Source of the DNA: Poa pratensis
Taxonomy: Eukaryota; Streptophyta; Magnoliopsida; Poales; Poaceae
Length of the DNA: 64,000 nt
Direction of reading: 5' to 3'
Assembly: GCA_947311845.1 (NCBI GenBank)
Contig: CAMZMU010000040.1
Location: 54,093,975 to 54,157,974, forward strand
This document shows, in pieces, positions 11,055 to 21,720 of this stretch (position 1 is the stretch's first letter; each line of letters opens with the position of its first letter). The notes beneath the pieces are model-generated. The model ran no database searches and had not been told where the DNA came from. It saw only the letters and a program-made list of their open reading frames with translations. The translations under genes were made by a program, and so were the position numbers.

Positions 11055-11178
11055 CTTCCTCCGTTCACAAAAGGATGTCTCAACCTAGCTCAAATTTGCA
11101 TGTATCTACACACTAAATCATGTCTAGATACATGTAAATTTGAGCTAGGTTGAGATATCCTTATACGAACGGAGGGAG
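11055..11178. mobile_element. Stowaway MITE, second of a pair
   Basis: Starts CTTCCTCCGTTCACAAAAGG and ends TTATACGAACGGAGGGAG, between the TA at 11053-11054 (shared with the preceding MITE) and TA at 11179-11180. Its interior sequence (CTCAACCTAGCTCAAATTT) differs from its neighbour, so it is another subfamily rather than a duplicate. Confidence 0.9.
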
Positions 11179-11612
11179 TACATGCCAGATTTGTCTTTTT
11201 TTTCTGTAGCCCAGAATACAACGAAGTTTGAGTTGAAATTTTGCTTGTAGATCTCGACAATATCTACATCTGAAATGTTTCTCGCGATTTTTGGAAACTA
11301 AAAAGTGCCGATTTTGAATTTTAAGAAAAACAATCTACATGCCCGGACTACATTTGAACTTTTTGGCACACTAAGTTACTGCTTAACTTCTATTGTAGTC
11401 CATTTTACATAACACAGTGTCCCTTTTACTCGACATAAATCTCAGTACAAAAATATTTTGCCATGTCATACAAAAGAGTACCAGGACATAAGGACATTGT
11501 TAGTTTGTTACATAGCCTATTCTTTACTGGCCGGCCACCTATGCTGGGACAGAGGAGTTAAGAAATAAAATAGAACTGTACAAGAACTAATTAGTTTTTT
11601 GCACAATTGCAG

Positions 11613-13378
11613 GTATTTAAGAATAAGACCATAGATTTGGATAAGGACTATCCTGAGTTGGTTGAACCCGCAAAGCTGATCCTAAAAAAGTGCAATGGGC
11701 TTCCCCTCGCGATAGTCACCATAGGTGGCTTCTTGGCAGACCAACCAACCAAAACAGCTGCGGAATGGAGGAAACTGAATGAGCATATCAGTGCTGAGTT
11801 GGAGATGAATCCAATGTTTGAACCCATTAAAACAGTCCTTATGAAAAGTTATGATGGTTTACCCTATTACCTCAAGTCTTGTTTCTTGTACCTTTCCATC
11901 TTCCCTGAAGATCACAAAATTAGTTTGAGACGTCTGGTGCGCCGATGGATTGCGGAAGGTTACTCGAGGGAGGTGCGGGACAAATCCGCAGTGGAAATAG
12001 CGGAGAGATACTTTGTGGAGCTGATAGAGAGGAGCATGATACTACCAACTCAACAATCAGTCTGCAGCAGGAAAGGAATTGACTCTTGCCAGCTACATGA
12101 TCTCATCCGGGATATCAGCATCTCAAAGTCAATGAAGGAAAATCTTGTTTTCAGGCTAGAGGGAGGCTGCAGCTCAAACACCCATGGTGCAGTACGTCAC
12201 CTTGCCATAACTAGCAATTGGGAGGGAAATGAAATTGAGTTTCAGAGCACAGTGGAGCTATCCCGTATACGGTCCTTAACAGTGTTTGGGAAGTGGAGGC
12301 CATTTTACATTTCTGCCAAGATGAGGTTTCTCCGGGTGCTGGACCTGGAAGGAACTGAAGATCTAGCTAATCATCATCTTGATCACATTGGGAAGCTTCT
12401 TCATCTGATATTCCTTTCTCTGAGAGGGTGCGGCGAAATCTCTTACCTGCCAGAGTCGGTGGGTAATCTGAGACAGCTCGAGACACTAGACATCAAATGG
12501 ACAAGAATAGCTATGCTGCCCAAAAACATCATCAAGCTTAGTAAGCTACGTTATCTCCATGCCCGTGCATCATCCAGAAGTGAAGTAAAGTTGCCAAGAG
12601 GGACTAGGAGACTGAAAGCTCTGCTTACACTGCGGTATGTGCACCTCGCCGGGGAAATGGCGTTATAAAAGAGATAGAAGGTTTCACCGGGCTGCGGAAG
12701 CTAGGAGTGGACGGTATCAACAAGAAAAATGGCCTCGCATTCTGTTCAGCCATTTCCAGTCTCAGCCACCTTGAGTCGTTGTCAGTGTTCTCAGATGATG
12801 GCTTAATTGGCTGTTTGGAAGGCATGTCTACAGCTCCGGAAAACCTCCAGAGCCTCAAGCTGCGGGGCAGCCTGGAAAAGTTGCCGAAATGGATCAAGGG
12901 GCTCCAGAATCTCGTCAAGCTGAAGCTACAATATACCGGCCTTTTATGCAACGGTGCAGCCATGCATGCCCTTGGGAACCTGCCAAACCTATCTATTCTG
13001 GGTTTGCGGGGGAGGCATCTTAAGATCGATGTGCTCCAGTTCCAAAGTGGTCTTTTCAGAAGGCTCACGGTGCTCGATCTTTTCTATATGTACATGGAAA
13101 TCAAACTAGTGAAGTTTGAGGAAGAATCAATGCCCAATCTTGAGATGCTGAACCTTGACCTTTATGAAACTGAAACTGCCTTCTCTGGGCTTGAACTTCT
13201 CCAAAGCATCAAGGAAGTACGGCTGGGAGTTGATTTTTTCAGGCGGTCAAACGTCCCAGCAGGTGTGACTCACGAAGAAAGAGAAAAAGATGCAGCAAAT
13301 AAAGCAAATCTGGTGAAAGACAAACTCAGGGAGGAAGTGCGGATCCAGCTTGACAGGAACAAAAACCGGCCCGTTTAG
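11613..13378 (+). pseudogene. NLR exon 3: end of NB-ARC and LRR domain, one frameshift
   Basis: Begins VFKNKTIDLDKDYPELVEPA directly after the acceptor. Motifs in order: GLPLAI (CNGLPLAIVTIGGFLA), RNBS-D (CFLYLSIFPEDHKI), winged helix, an MHD-equivalent QLHDLIRD, then leucine-rich repeats such as LRVLDLEGTEDL, LIFLSLRGCGEISYLPESV and LRQLETLDIKWTRI. The frame breaks at GCCGGGGAAATGG (~12651), which reads through if one more G is assumed. The second frame continues the LRRs (LQSLKLRGSLEKLPKWI, LVKLKLQYTGL) and ends after a charged tail at TAG 13376-13378. Confidence 0.85.
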
Positions 13379-13914
13379 AAGGTGGGATGAGCTCAGAAGC
13401 CTAGGGTTCTACTTCTGCATTCCATACCTTTAATTGAGTTGCTGCCAAGCCGTTAGAGAATTTATCTTTTGTTTACTCTCCTGTTTCTTTCATCTCTAGC
13501 ATTTTTGTTATATTGTAATGGGTAAAAAGTAAAGCTTACACGTCGTCAACATTGTTATTCTGCGGTTGTTAGAGATAGTTTTTCTTAGAGGGCAAAATTG
13601 AGCAGTTTGCGAAGGCACTTGCCTCCACAAGAAGAACATGCAAGGCTGCCCCCTAATCAGACTTGGCTCTGCTCTGGCTCTCTTTGATCTGCTGAAGAAT
13701 GAGTATGATGCTCCTTATATTATGTTCCGGGCGGTGTGTACGTCGTCTTTAGTATGCTGATTTAGGTGGTAATGTTGTTGGTAGTTGTAAGTTGTTTGGG
13801 TTAAATACAGAGACCTGGCACGTCAGTATGTTGCATCAGATACGATGCTTGTAATGCTTTGATGGTCGTCTATCAGAAAATGGTTTAACCGTAGTCAAGT
13901 TATATCTGTGACCC
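13379..13914 (+). other. NLR 3' flank
   Basis: AT-rich sequence, presumably 3' UTR and terminator of the NLR. I see no coding potential and no repeat boundary until the LINE target site at 13915. Confidence 0.4.
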
Positions 13915-13928
13915 TGACGTTAGAGATT

Positions 13929-14510
13929 TTTTGAAACGAAGGCAAAAGACTTGCCTTATTAATTAAAAAAGAAGGAGTTTTACAACACTTTTACAACCCA
14001 GCCGAACGAGCAAGAGACGCTCGAACCACAATCCCAGCGTAGCGAGAAAAAAAACAACTCTCGCCCGCACAAACAAGAAAAGAACTACTCTCCGGGAATA
14101 ATGGAACCCAAGTGCTTTTACCCCGCGGCGCTCCACAACGCCGCCTCCGTCCGGATCCGCTCAAAAATCACCGTTGGCATGGTAGAAACGTGGCGGAAGA
14201 CGCGCGCATTCCTCTCATTCCAAACCTCCCAACAAACAAGCATCATGAGAGAAGCCAAGGATTTACGCCGTGTGCCGTTGTTGTAAATGACGGATTCCCA
14301 CCAAGCGTGCATGGAGTCGAAGGAGTGCCACTGACTAAAGTTGCACGTGGAAAGCCCGAGCCAAGAGATCACCATGTTCCAAACACGAACGGTGAAGCGG
14401 CATTTGAAAAAAAGGTGTGTGGCTGTTTCATCCTCCCTTTTGCAAAGTTGACACAAACCGCAGTTTGGCCAGCCACGACGACGTAACCGGTCAGCCGTCC
14501 ACACCCGGTC
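13929..14510 (-). mobile_element. 5'-truncated LINE inserted on the minus strand
   Basis: About 582 bp flanked by a perfect 14-bp duplication, TGACGTTAGAGATT, at 13915-13928 and 14511-14524. A short T-run at the left edge is the complement of a poly(A) tail, so the 3' end lies at 13929. The minus strand encodes the end of ORF2 (14118-14504): WTADRLRRRGWPNCGLCQLC and ATHLFFKCRFTVRVW, the zf-RVT zinc-binding region that follows LINE reverse transcriptases. Truncation plus a long TSD is the signature of target-primed reverse transcription. Confidence 0.92.
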
Positions 14511-14524
14511 TGACGTTAGAGATT

Positions 14525-16279
14525 GGGGCCTGCCATCGGTGGATCTAATTATATCCTTCTATGTATTTGCTGCGTATTCAGTTGCTATCCAGCTCGCTAC
14601 TACTCACTACATGTGTGCAGAAAGTAGTTAGAGAGTCTTATATTTTGATACGGAGGGAGTATTTTCCATGTTTTGGCGTGGATTACATGTAATTCCTTGA
14701 GTATTCTGTTCACATGGAGCTTCTTAATTAGCTTTTGAGCTTGTGATGGCTTTCGGGCAATAACTCTGTAATCATCAGGTCTGTTCATGTTTATCTAGCT
14801 CATGACTAGCCTGTCAGGTATCATCAGCAGCAGCAGTAGGCTACTCTTCTTTCCAAGTGGTGTCCTCCTGAAGCTAGCTGCTCATCTGTGAAGCAGAAGA
14901 AATGTTTCAGCTTGCTATCGATATGCTGGCCTGCCATGTTTGTGTGGCTTGCGGCAATTGCAGGAATGCAGATTTGTGGCACCTGAGCACAAGTGAACCC
15001 TATATAAGAATTGCTTTTGAAATTTGAGTTTGAAAAAAATCCGGAAAAAAATCCTATGATACATATGCATGTTTCCTGCGTACTTGCCATTTTTTGGTTA
15101 AAAAAAGTCATATTCCGAGCTGTATACAAATAACAAAAAATGGGCATAAAAAAGGAATATAGCGTGTTGAATCTGTCATGAATTTCTCATTTTTTTCAAA
15201 ATATAATGAATTTTTACGAAACTTCTGGCGTACGTAAGTAATGTGTATGTATCGGTGTAAATAATTTCAGATTTTTTTGAAGCAAAAAAGTATGATTTTC
15301 AAATTTTTAAAAACGGGCTCACTGACGGACTTCCGCAATTCGCAGGTCCTATGTATGTCTGTCATGAAAGATCCTGCCCGCGATCGCTAGCTCACACTGT
15401 CATAAAGCTTCCTGAATCCTGATCTCATCGAACTAGCTTCATGTAGTGTATCTGGTTAGATTGTTGCGAGAAGCTTCAGCGGCAGCCGGTGAAACCGGGA
15501 AGCTCCGAGACGATCCGGGCGAGATGGCGCCGTGCCTCGTCACACTCCTCGAGTAAGGCAGTAGCTACATGCTTCGATCCATACGGTTGATTTATCGGTC
15601 CCAGCCCAGGTTCGTGCTTGCTCGCTCGAATCTGCACCTGGCGATGGCCGAGTTGGTGAGATGCACACTTAAACGTCTTGGTACCGTATGTTGTGTGGCT
15701 TGGATGCTAGTGATGTAAACAAGGATATTCATACATGCGATTCAGCACTGCCAGTCGGTGACATGGCAAAAATGTACCCCGATCCTGAGGGTGCAGATCC
15801 TTAACTGTTTTTATGCAAAACGGGATGCCAGCATGGCGGCTGGCGGCTCACCTTATAGTGAGACATTCTACAAGTGTTTAAATACAATCTCTCAGCTTAG
15901 GAAAAATAAAAGATTAAACAGAATGGCACAGATACACAAAAACAAATTTTCAAGGGAACCAAACGTCATTCACTTCTAAACCACATTTTATTTAACATGA
16001 AAAGGGGGGCAACACGCAAAAAGGACTTCCAAATACTCTCAGGTAGCTTTCCACGAAGCCGTACAAAATTTGGAAACAAGAATGCCTCACATCCGAAGTC
16101 ATGGAAAGGCCAGTTGCTAACCAACTCTTTCTTTTTCCTTTCTAACTACGACACGAAGTAAGTATGCCACCCCCCCTGGACTAGCAGGGGATCAAATCCC
16201 CAGAGCACCACAGCCAGCGCTGTGGCAAATTAGACCTTCACAAGTAAACCTTGTGTTCTAGAGGAAGAAAGGTGGGATT
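14525..16279. other. Intergenic between LINE and metaxin
   Basis: Non-coding. A lone Stowaway end (GATACGGAGGGAGTA) lies near 14648-14661. The part from about 16000 may be 3' UTR of the minus-strand metaxin gene. No other feature could be supported. Confidence 0.45.
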
Positions 16280-19200
16280 TCATTCTTCATAGTCCACACC
16301 GTACTCATCAGCAAGCTCAGCACTATCGACCACGCCCATGATCGACAGGAAGACGAGGACCGAAACGAGTTGGGTTGCAAGGAAATACTTTGTTCTTCGC
16401 CTAAATTTCTTTTCCTCCTCTGTCCGCTCCTTCTTAGCCTTGGGTTTCGGCTTATAACCTAGAAAAGATCAGGTCGGTGAGGTCTCAAGATGGAAAATAA
16501 ATGTTTTAAAAATATTCCATTGGCTGAATTTATCTCCACATTGCTATCTTATCTGTCTCCACTTCAAAAATAACTAGGGCCACATGATCCCAATATTAAG
16601 CAACTAACAAATACAAGAACTAGTAGAGCTGCACTGACTTGCGAATTGAAGTACTATAATAACAAATAAGTTTGTATAACTTACTTTGTCCAGAAGATGC
16701 TGCTTTCCTGGGTGTGGATGATGACGACGGATCGGATGATCTTGATCCTCTTGATGATGAGTCTACTTCCAGCAATTGGACCTTGGTATGCTCGACAAAG
16801 TTTACCAAGTTGTCATAGTTCAGCAAATAGCTTCGCAGCGTAGATGTACCCTACAATGCACAAGGCCAGAGCATTTGTTAAAACATAACTCAAACCACGG
16901 CTTTGGGGAATGTATTTGACAGTGACAACCTAGTGGACAATCATAGCATATTGAAACACTCGAGCAACAAGCCAACCACCTACCATGAGCCTCTAGCCAA
17001 CAGGGCCATGCCCAGTCCTCTAGCATATATAGAACCTTATTGGTAAGATATGAAGCATTTGAGATGTACACTCATGCTTCCAGGGTTATGCGTAGATGAT
17101 TATTGGATATTAATATGCATTTGTGTTAGAGATCCATTTATCTATGCAACTGAATTTTCATGTATGCTGCATTTTGGGTATAAGCAAAAGCTGAGTTTCC
17201 AAGCCTGAGCAACACTTACAGGTAATGCATTAAGGACAAAAAGAGCATGTCCAAGGAAAAGAGCATCAACATCCGTAGGGCTGCACGGGTAGAAGAATAG
17301 AATAGTTAGTATTATGCAAATGTTGCATTACTGAAGGAACATATCACCGGCCACAAACAATAGTAACTTAACACAAATAAGTATGTTGCATACAAACCAA
17401 AACACAAGAAAACAATATACCTATTGCCGAAAAGAAAGGCTTGGTCCCCTAATCTCATTGATAAAGCATCATAAGCAGCATTAGCCTTCCGGTATATCTG
17501 TTCAAAACAAGATATTACAAGTATGCTATAAGCTACTAGTGGGTGACCAGAAAATAAGCCTGCAAAAATCATGAGTATAGCAGTTGTCACCTCCTCTTCT
17601 CTTTCTGCAGCATTAAGCTTTGTTATACCCAGTAGCTGCTTCACATCTCTAGTTTTCTTCCAGTGTAGTACTTTCCCAATAGGCCAGGAAAGATCAGAAA
17701 AGTAGACTTCTTGTGCAATGCTCTTGTCAGTAACCACCCATAGTTCATACTGCAAAGCATCAGCAAGCCATGTCGAAACCATGGCCTTTGTGGATAGTAT
17801 ATCAGAGTAAGAATCGCTTGGGAGTTTTGAGGTCAAGTCCACAATTTTCTCCTCCTTGAGATACTCAATTACACCTCCTTTCTCATTGTTGAATGTGACA
17901 CAGTCGCCAAATTCAACATATGGTATGTGATCTGTGGAACAAAATCTAAGGTGTAAGAGCAGTAAATATACTTTGCGAATGGTATAAGGAAGACAAGATC
18001 TCTAGTTTACTATATTATTAAAAGCGTGATGCTATGTTCTTCGTTCTTTTTTGTGTCTATCCTCGTATCCCCTGTTTGTACTGATGAGGGATTGTAGCCC
18101 CCTAGAATATGGGCACCCTTATTTCCTTATTAAGTTGCTATAGTAGAACTCCCCTGTTTATTCCACCCAAACTCTATCCTAGCCACTTCTCATTCAATCC
18201 TAATCCGCTCCATCCACACAGGAAAGAAAGGAAATATCCAGCCTTCCGTCTATCGAACTGGCTGCCAACTACCACATCTCGCCTACTCCATGATTGCAGA
18301 GGAACTGTCTCTGGTGGGTGTGGATCTCACAGCCACTACTCAGCCATGGCGGAGGTCTGAGAAAACAGGGAAAGGTAGGGGCCAGCTCTGAGGTGGGTCA
18401 AATGAAGCTAATGGTGGTCACTGGTCAGTGGCCATCCAAGACTGTACGCTGCTGCTTTGCTCCAAATCTGTCGTTTTACTATCACCTTCACACCACCACC
18501 CACATGGTGCCCAGTTCACCATCACCTTCAACCTTGTCGCTAAGGTAATCTTAAAATTTCTACCAGGTACCCATGATGAAAAATATCGGCATGATGTTTC
18601 AAATTATAGATATGATGATGTGTTTTATCTTCTTGTGGCAAACATATATATATTTTTAGGATAAAGATTTATTGTGAAGAAAACATGTTTGTTTTAGTAA
18701 ATGGCATGTGTTTTTGTTGTCATCAGGTAGTGGTGTAAGGTCTAAACTCCCAAGAACAAGTGCTTACGACAGCTATAAATTCAGTTATGAACTTAAATTT
18801 CTTATGTGCGATCCATTCAAATGGTTCTGCAGGTCCAGAACAATGTGCAAGGCCTTGTCGATCTATTAGAATCCCCTCCTATGCTGTTTCGGTTTTGGAG
18901 ACGAATACACCATAAAATAAGTGACACAAAATACACAAGCAGACCATCTGACATTTCATACAGCTGATTGCTAACTACGAACTACTTTGCTCCTTAACAA
19001 TGCAAGCTAGACGCGACAAGACAAGTCCCAACCAATCTTGGAAGCAGTCTATGCAACAGAACTGTTTAGTGCATCCAACTATCTGCTGCTACATTATTGT
19101 GTGAATAAGGTTCATTATTGTTTGAATAAGGTTCCTTCGTAGGACCACTGAGTAGTTCAAAGGAAACAGATCTATGTATGTGCATCTGACTTGCTTATTT

Positions 19201-19813
19201 TCTAGAAACCCACTTTTCCTTACTTTTCAGCATAAGACTAATACCATCTTATCCAATCAAACTGGGGCAGCTGACTACAAATCCTTCCATGAGAATACAA
19301 GTTTCGAAGCTAATAGAAGGCACGCAGGAGATAGGGGTGAGCAGGCACAAACCCCATGGATCAGCGTGCCTGATCTCTGCACACCCGAGGACCTAATCGG
19401 GATGCAGCAGCTCAAGCGGAAAGGAAATCTACACTACGCGAGCCCAAACAATGCAATCATCTCACGCAACCCAGACATCGAACCTAGCAGCAAATCAGCA
19501 GTTCAGCATCAAGGCCCCGCGACCAAATCCCGAGCGACGACGCCCGAGCAGCCGAGCAGGGATGCTCGGGGCAGAGAGATCTTAGCTTATACAGTTCGCG
19601 CGAGAAGGTACGAGCACGGCAGAAGCGGCAGCGAAGGCTCACCGGCGTCGGGGAAGGTGGTGTCGACGTGGATGTCGAAGGGGACTCGGCCATGCGGAGG
19701 TAGAGAAGGGCGGGGAGGCAGTCCGGGCAGGCGGTGGGGATCCCGAAGGCGGGTTTCCTCGCCACCAGCACCTTCCGCGCCGCGGCCGCCCACTCCGCCG
19801 CCGCTGATGCCAT
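16280..19813 (-). pseudogene. MTX1: Metaxin (mitochondrial outer-membrane import component), one-base frameshift in exon 1
   Basis: Six exons on the minus strand: 19643-19813, 17591-17931, 17421-17497, 17220-17280, 16685-16850, 16280-16458, all with GT-AG introns and matching phases. It starts MASAAAEWAAAARKVLVARK and contains ACPDCLPALLYLRMA, PFDIHVDTTFPDA, HIPYVEFGD, NEKGGVIEYL, AAYDALSMRLGDQAFLFGN and DVDALFLGHALFVLNALP: the thioredoxin- and GST-like folds of plant metaxin. The C terminus has a lysine-rich stretch and a tail-anchor helix near FLATQLVSVLVFLSIMGVV, then an acidic end. Metaxin works with the SAM/TOB machinery in outer-membrane protein import. Exon lengths sum to 995, one base short of 332 codons. 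The break is in exon 1, where GCCGAGTCCCC appears to have lost a G before PFDI. Confidence 0.88.
17932..19642 (-). other. Metaxin intron 1
   Basis: 1.7 kb, donor GTGAGC and acceptor CCACAG; the split codon gives D at the junction (DHIPYVEF). No transposon boundary or extra exon was recognized inside it. Confidence 0.7.
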
Positions 19814-20220
19814 CGCCGGGAGCTTGCGGAAGGGGTTTGGTTCGGGTTTCGGGAGAACGACGAGGGGCGTTTCGGGAAACAGAAAAGGTTTTATTATGCG
19901 GTGCGGTGCCTTGTCGTCTCCTACTAGTATTCGGTCGGTTGTATGGGCTCGTGCGCGCGATCAAGCCCAGCCAGAGTACGTCGCGGTCCAGCCCACGCAG
20001 CTGGCGAGTTGGTCGTTCCCACGACAGTGCGGCACTGCGGCGTGTATGCGGCGGCGTTGCTGGCTTGCTGCCGGTTTTCCCACGGCGGCGGACGGCGGTG
20101 TCACTTCCATCCGTGGATTCAAATTTTGGTTTCGGAAATATCTTGGTAGCGAATTTCAGTGATTTCGATTTTCCTTTTGGCCAAAAGATTTGAAAAAAGA
20201 ATATGAAATTCATGTATACT
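19814..20220 (-). promoter_or_regulatory. Metaxin 5' region
   Basis: GC-rich sequence immediately upstream of the metaxin start, probably promoter and 5' UTR. The Au SINE at 20236 begins about 420 bp upstream of the ATG. Individual elements cannot be assigned. Confidence 0.35.
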
Positions 20221-20235
20221 ACTAAAAGGGCTGAG

Positions 20236-20533
20236 AGAACTTGCCTGTTGCAAGATGGTTAGGAGGGTGGTTGTACCCTCAGCCCACCAAAGTTCAAACC
20301 CCAGGTTTGACGCTGGTGTTTCTCATTTAAGGCGAAATATTCTTCAGTGGGAGGCGACGTTCCCGTCGACAGCGAGGCGTCCGTGGTGACTTCGTCAATC
20401 TCAAGACCCAATCCGTCGGCTCAGTCTCTCGGAGGTGCTCATAGGGGTAGGGTGTGCGTGTGTGCGTTCATAGGGGTGAGTGTATGCACGTGTATGTGAG
20501 CGTCTGCGTTGTACTGTGTTTAGCAAAAAAAAA
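20236..20533 (+). mobile_element. Au SINE, complete
   Basis: tRNA-derived SINE. The head contains GATGGTTAGGAGGGTGG (A-box region) and GTTCAAACC (B box). The body contains GGGAGGCGACGTTCCCGTCG and CTCGGAGGTGCTCATAGGGG, known parts of the Au family of grasses. A short A-tract ends the element. A 15-bp TSD, ACTAAAAGGGCTGAG, flanks it (20221-20235 and 20534-20548). It is non-coding and would rely on LINE enzymes for movement. Confidence 0.93.
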
Positions 20534-20620
20534 ACTAAAAGGGCTGAGGCCCCGTTTGGAAACTCTTTATTTTTGAAGTATTCCAATAATACCTCAATTT
20601 TCATAAATACTGAAGTATTA

Positions 20621-20756
20621 CACCCTTCATTTCTAAATATAACATGTTTTAGATTTTTTTCCTCATTCACATGTATGTAGATACATTTTAGTGTGTATGT
20701 TCGCTTATTTGGTTCTGCACCTAATCAATATGTGAGGGATCTAGTAACGAAGGGAG
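20621..20756. mobile_element. Degenerate Stowaway MITE
   Basis: Starts CACCCTTCATTTCTAAATAT and ends TAACGAAGGGAG, with TA at 20619-20620 and 20757-20758. The ATAACATGTTTTAG and ACATTTTAGTGTGTATGTTC interior matches the common grass pattern. Confidence 0.7.
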
Positions 20757-20759
20757 TAA

Positions 20760-21720
20760 ATAATTTGAGTTGTTTTGTTTTAGCCAAAACTGTATTTTTA
20801 TATACTTCAGTACTTAGAAAAGTACACTATCGTTTAAGTATATGAAAAAGAGGGTTGAACCTCCTTTTCCAATACTGAAGTATTGGTTCGCTAGGCGTAG
20901 GAATATTGTGAGTTCCGAATACTTTGATTTTAAAACACTTCCCTGCCAAACTAAGCCTGAAATATTTTGACCGAAAGTAAACACTAAGATGGCTACTTAA
21001 GTAATCCAGTGAATTGTGATGGCCACTGTGTTAAGTGTGCCAGTTTAATGGAATACATGTGTTTCGGTTAAAAAAAATGTAATCCAGTGAATTCAAATGA
21101 AATCTAATTGAAAGGGATCTCCATGGTTCCACCTTTGTTGGTCGGACAACAGCGTTTGTTCGATGTGTGAAAATAGAACATCAAACACCAATGTAAATTT
21201 TATTCATTCCGATACAAGGTAATCTATGTGTTTCTTACTCAGTAGTTTACTATTATGTTTTGCAGCAGTTAAAATGCATAAACATCCTTTAGCAGTGGTG
21301 TCCAATCCAACATTCATGGCTTCATGCAATGAAATCAAGCATCCACTCACAATGAAAATAACTAGAATACCCTGCACATTGCAGCGGGAATCTTTATAAA
21401 AAGTTAATATGTAAATGGAATGGGTATAAGACGCATGATAGTCTAGACGCTAAATTTAATTTGTATGAAATTATTGAATATCTTAGTACTAAATATTAGT
21501 GAGGTGGACAATTATATGGATGGAAAAAAATGACATGGATATGTTGCATGAGAGATGTACATTATTACTTATTGTTAGTGGAGATGACATGGACAATTTA
21601 TTGGCTAAAATAGTGGATGATGTGGATACCTTGCATGTTTAGATAGAAAAATAATTAATGCACTTAGTGGAGTTTTGCTTTATAAGAAATATAGATATAG
21701 ATAGATAGATAGATCACGAA
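20760..21720. other. Intergenic, AT-rich
   Basis: No gene seen. A short ATAG microsatellite (21690-21713) lies at the right edge. The 21400-21700 part, with repeated GTGGA..ATGACATGG phrases, may be old repeat DNA but has no clear ends. Confidence 0.4.

Larger units (their letters stand above)
10125..11612 (+). other. NLR intron 2
   Basis: 1,488 bp, phase 0, donor GTACTG and acceptor TTGCAG (11607-11612). It holds two adjacent Stowaway MITEs and otherwise AT-rich non-coding sequence. Two regions flanking the MITEs are related as an imperfect inverted repeat (AAATTGGCATTTTTAGTTTCC near 10780; GGAAACTAAAAAGTGCCGA near 11295), suggesting a larger hairpin element around them. Confidence 0.7.
2335..13378 (+). 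pseudogene. NLR immune receptor gene (CC, two NB-ARC domains, LRR), frame-disrupted
   Basis: I read three coding exons, 2335-3342, 9393-10124 and 11613-13378, as one gene. Introns are GT-AG and phase 0 at both junctions. The order is coiled coil (Rx-N type), degenerate first NB-ARC, canonical second NB-ARC, then LRRs. Grass NLRs with this tandem NB-ARC plan are known; such proteins are intracellular receptors that detect pathogen effectors or changes in host proteins. Exon 1 changes frame at about 2645, 2703, 3005 and 3163. Exon 3 has one shift near 12651, and its length (1766) is one or two bases away from a multiple of three. As written the protein is not made in full. It is either a pseudogene or an intact gene obscured by indel errors. 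It could also be two adjacent partial genes, but the matching splice phases argue against that. Confidence 0.75.

Noticed and set aside
19587..20213. Long frames on both strands over the metaxin start region
   Set aside because: They are shadows of metaxin exon 1 and its GC-rich promoter; only the PFDIHVDTTFPDA portion is meaningful and belongs to metaxin after the frameshift.
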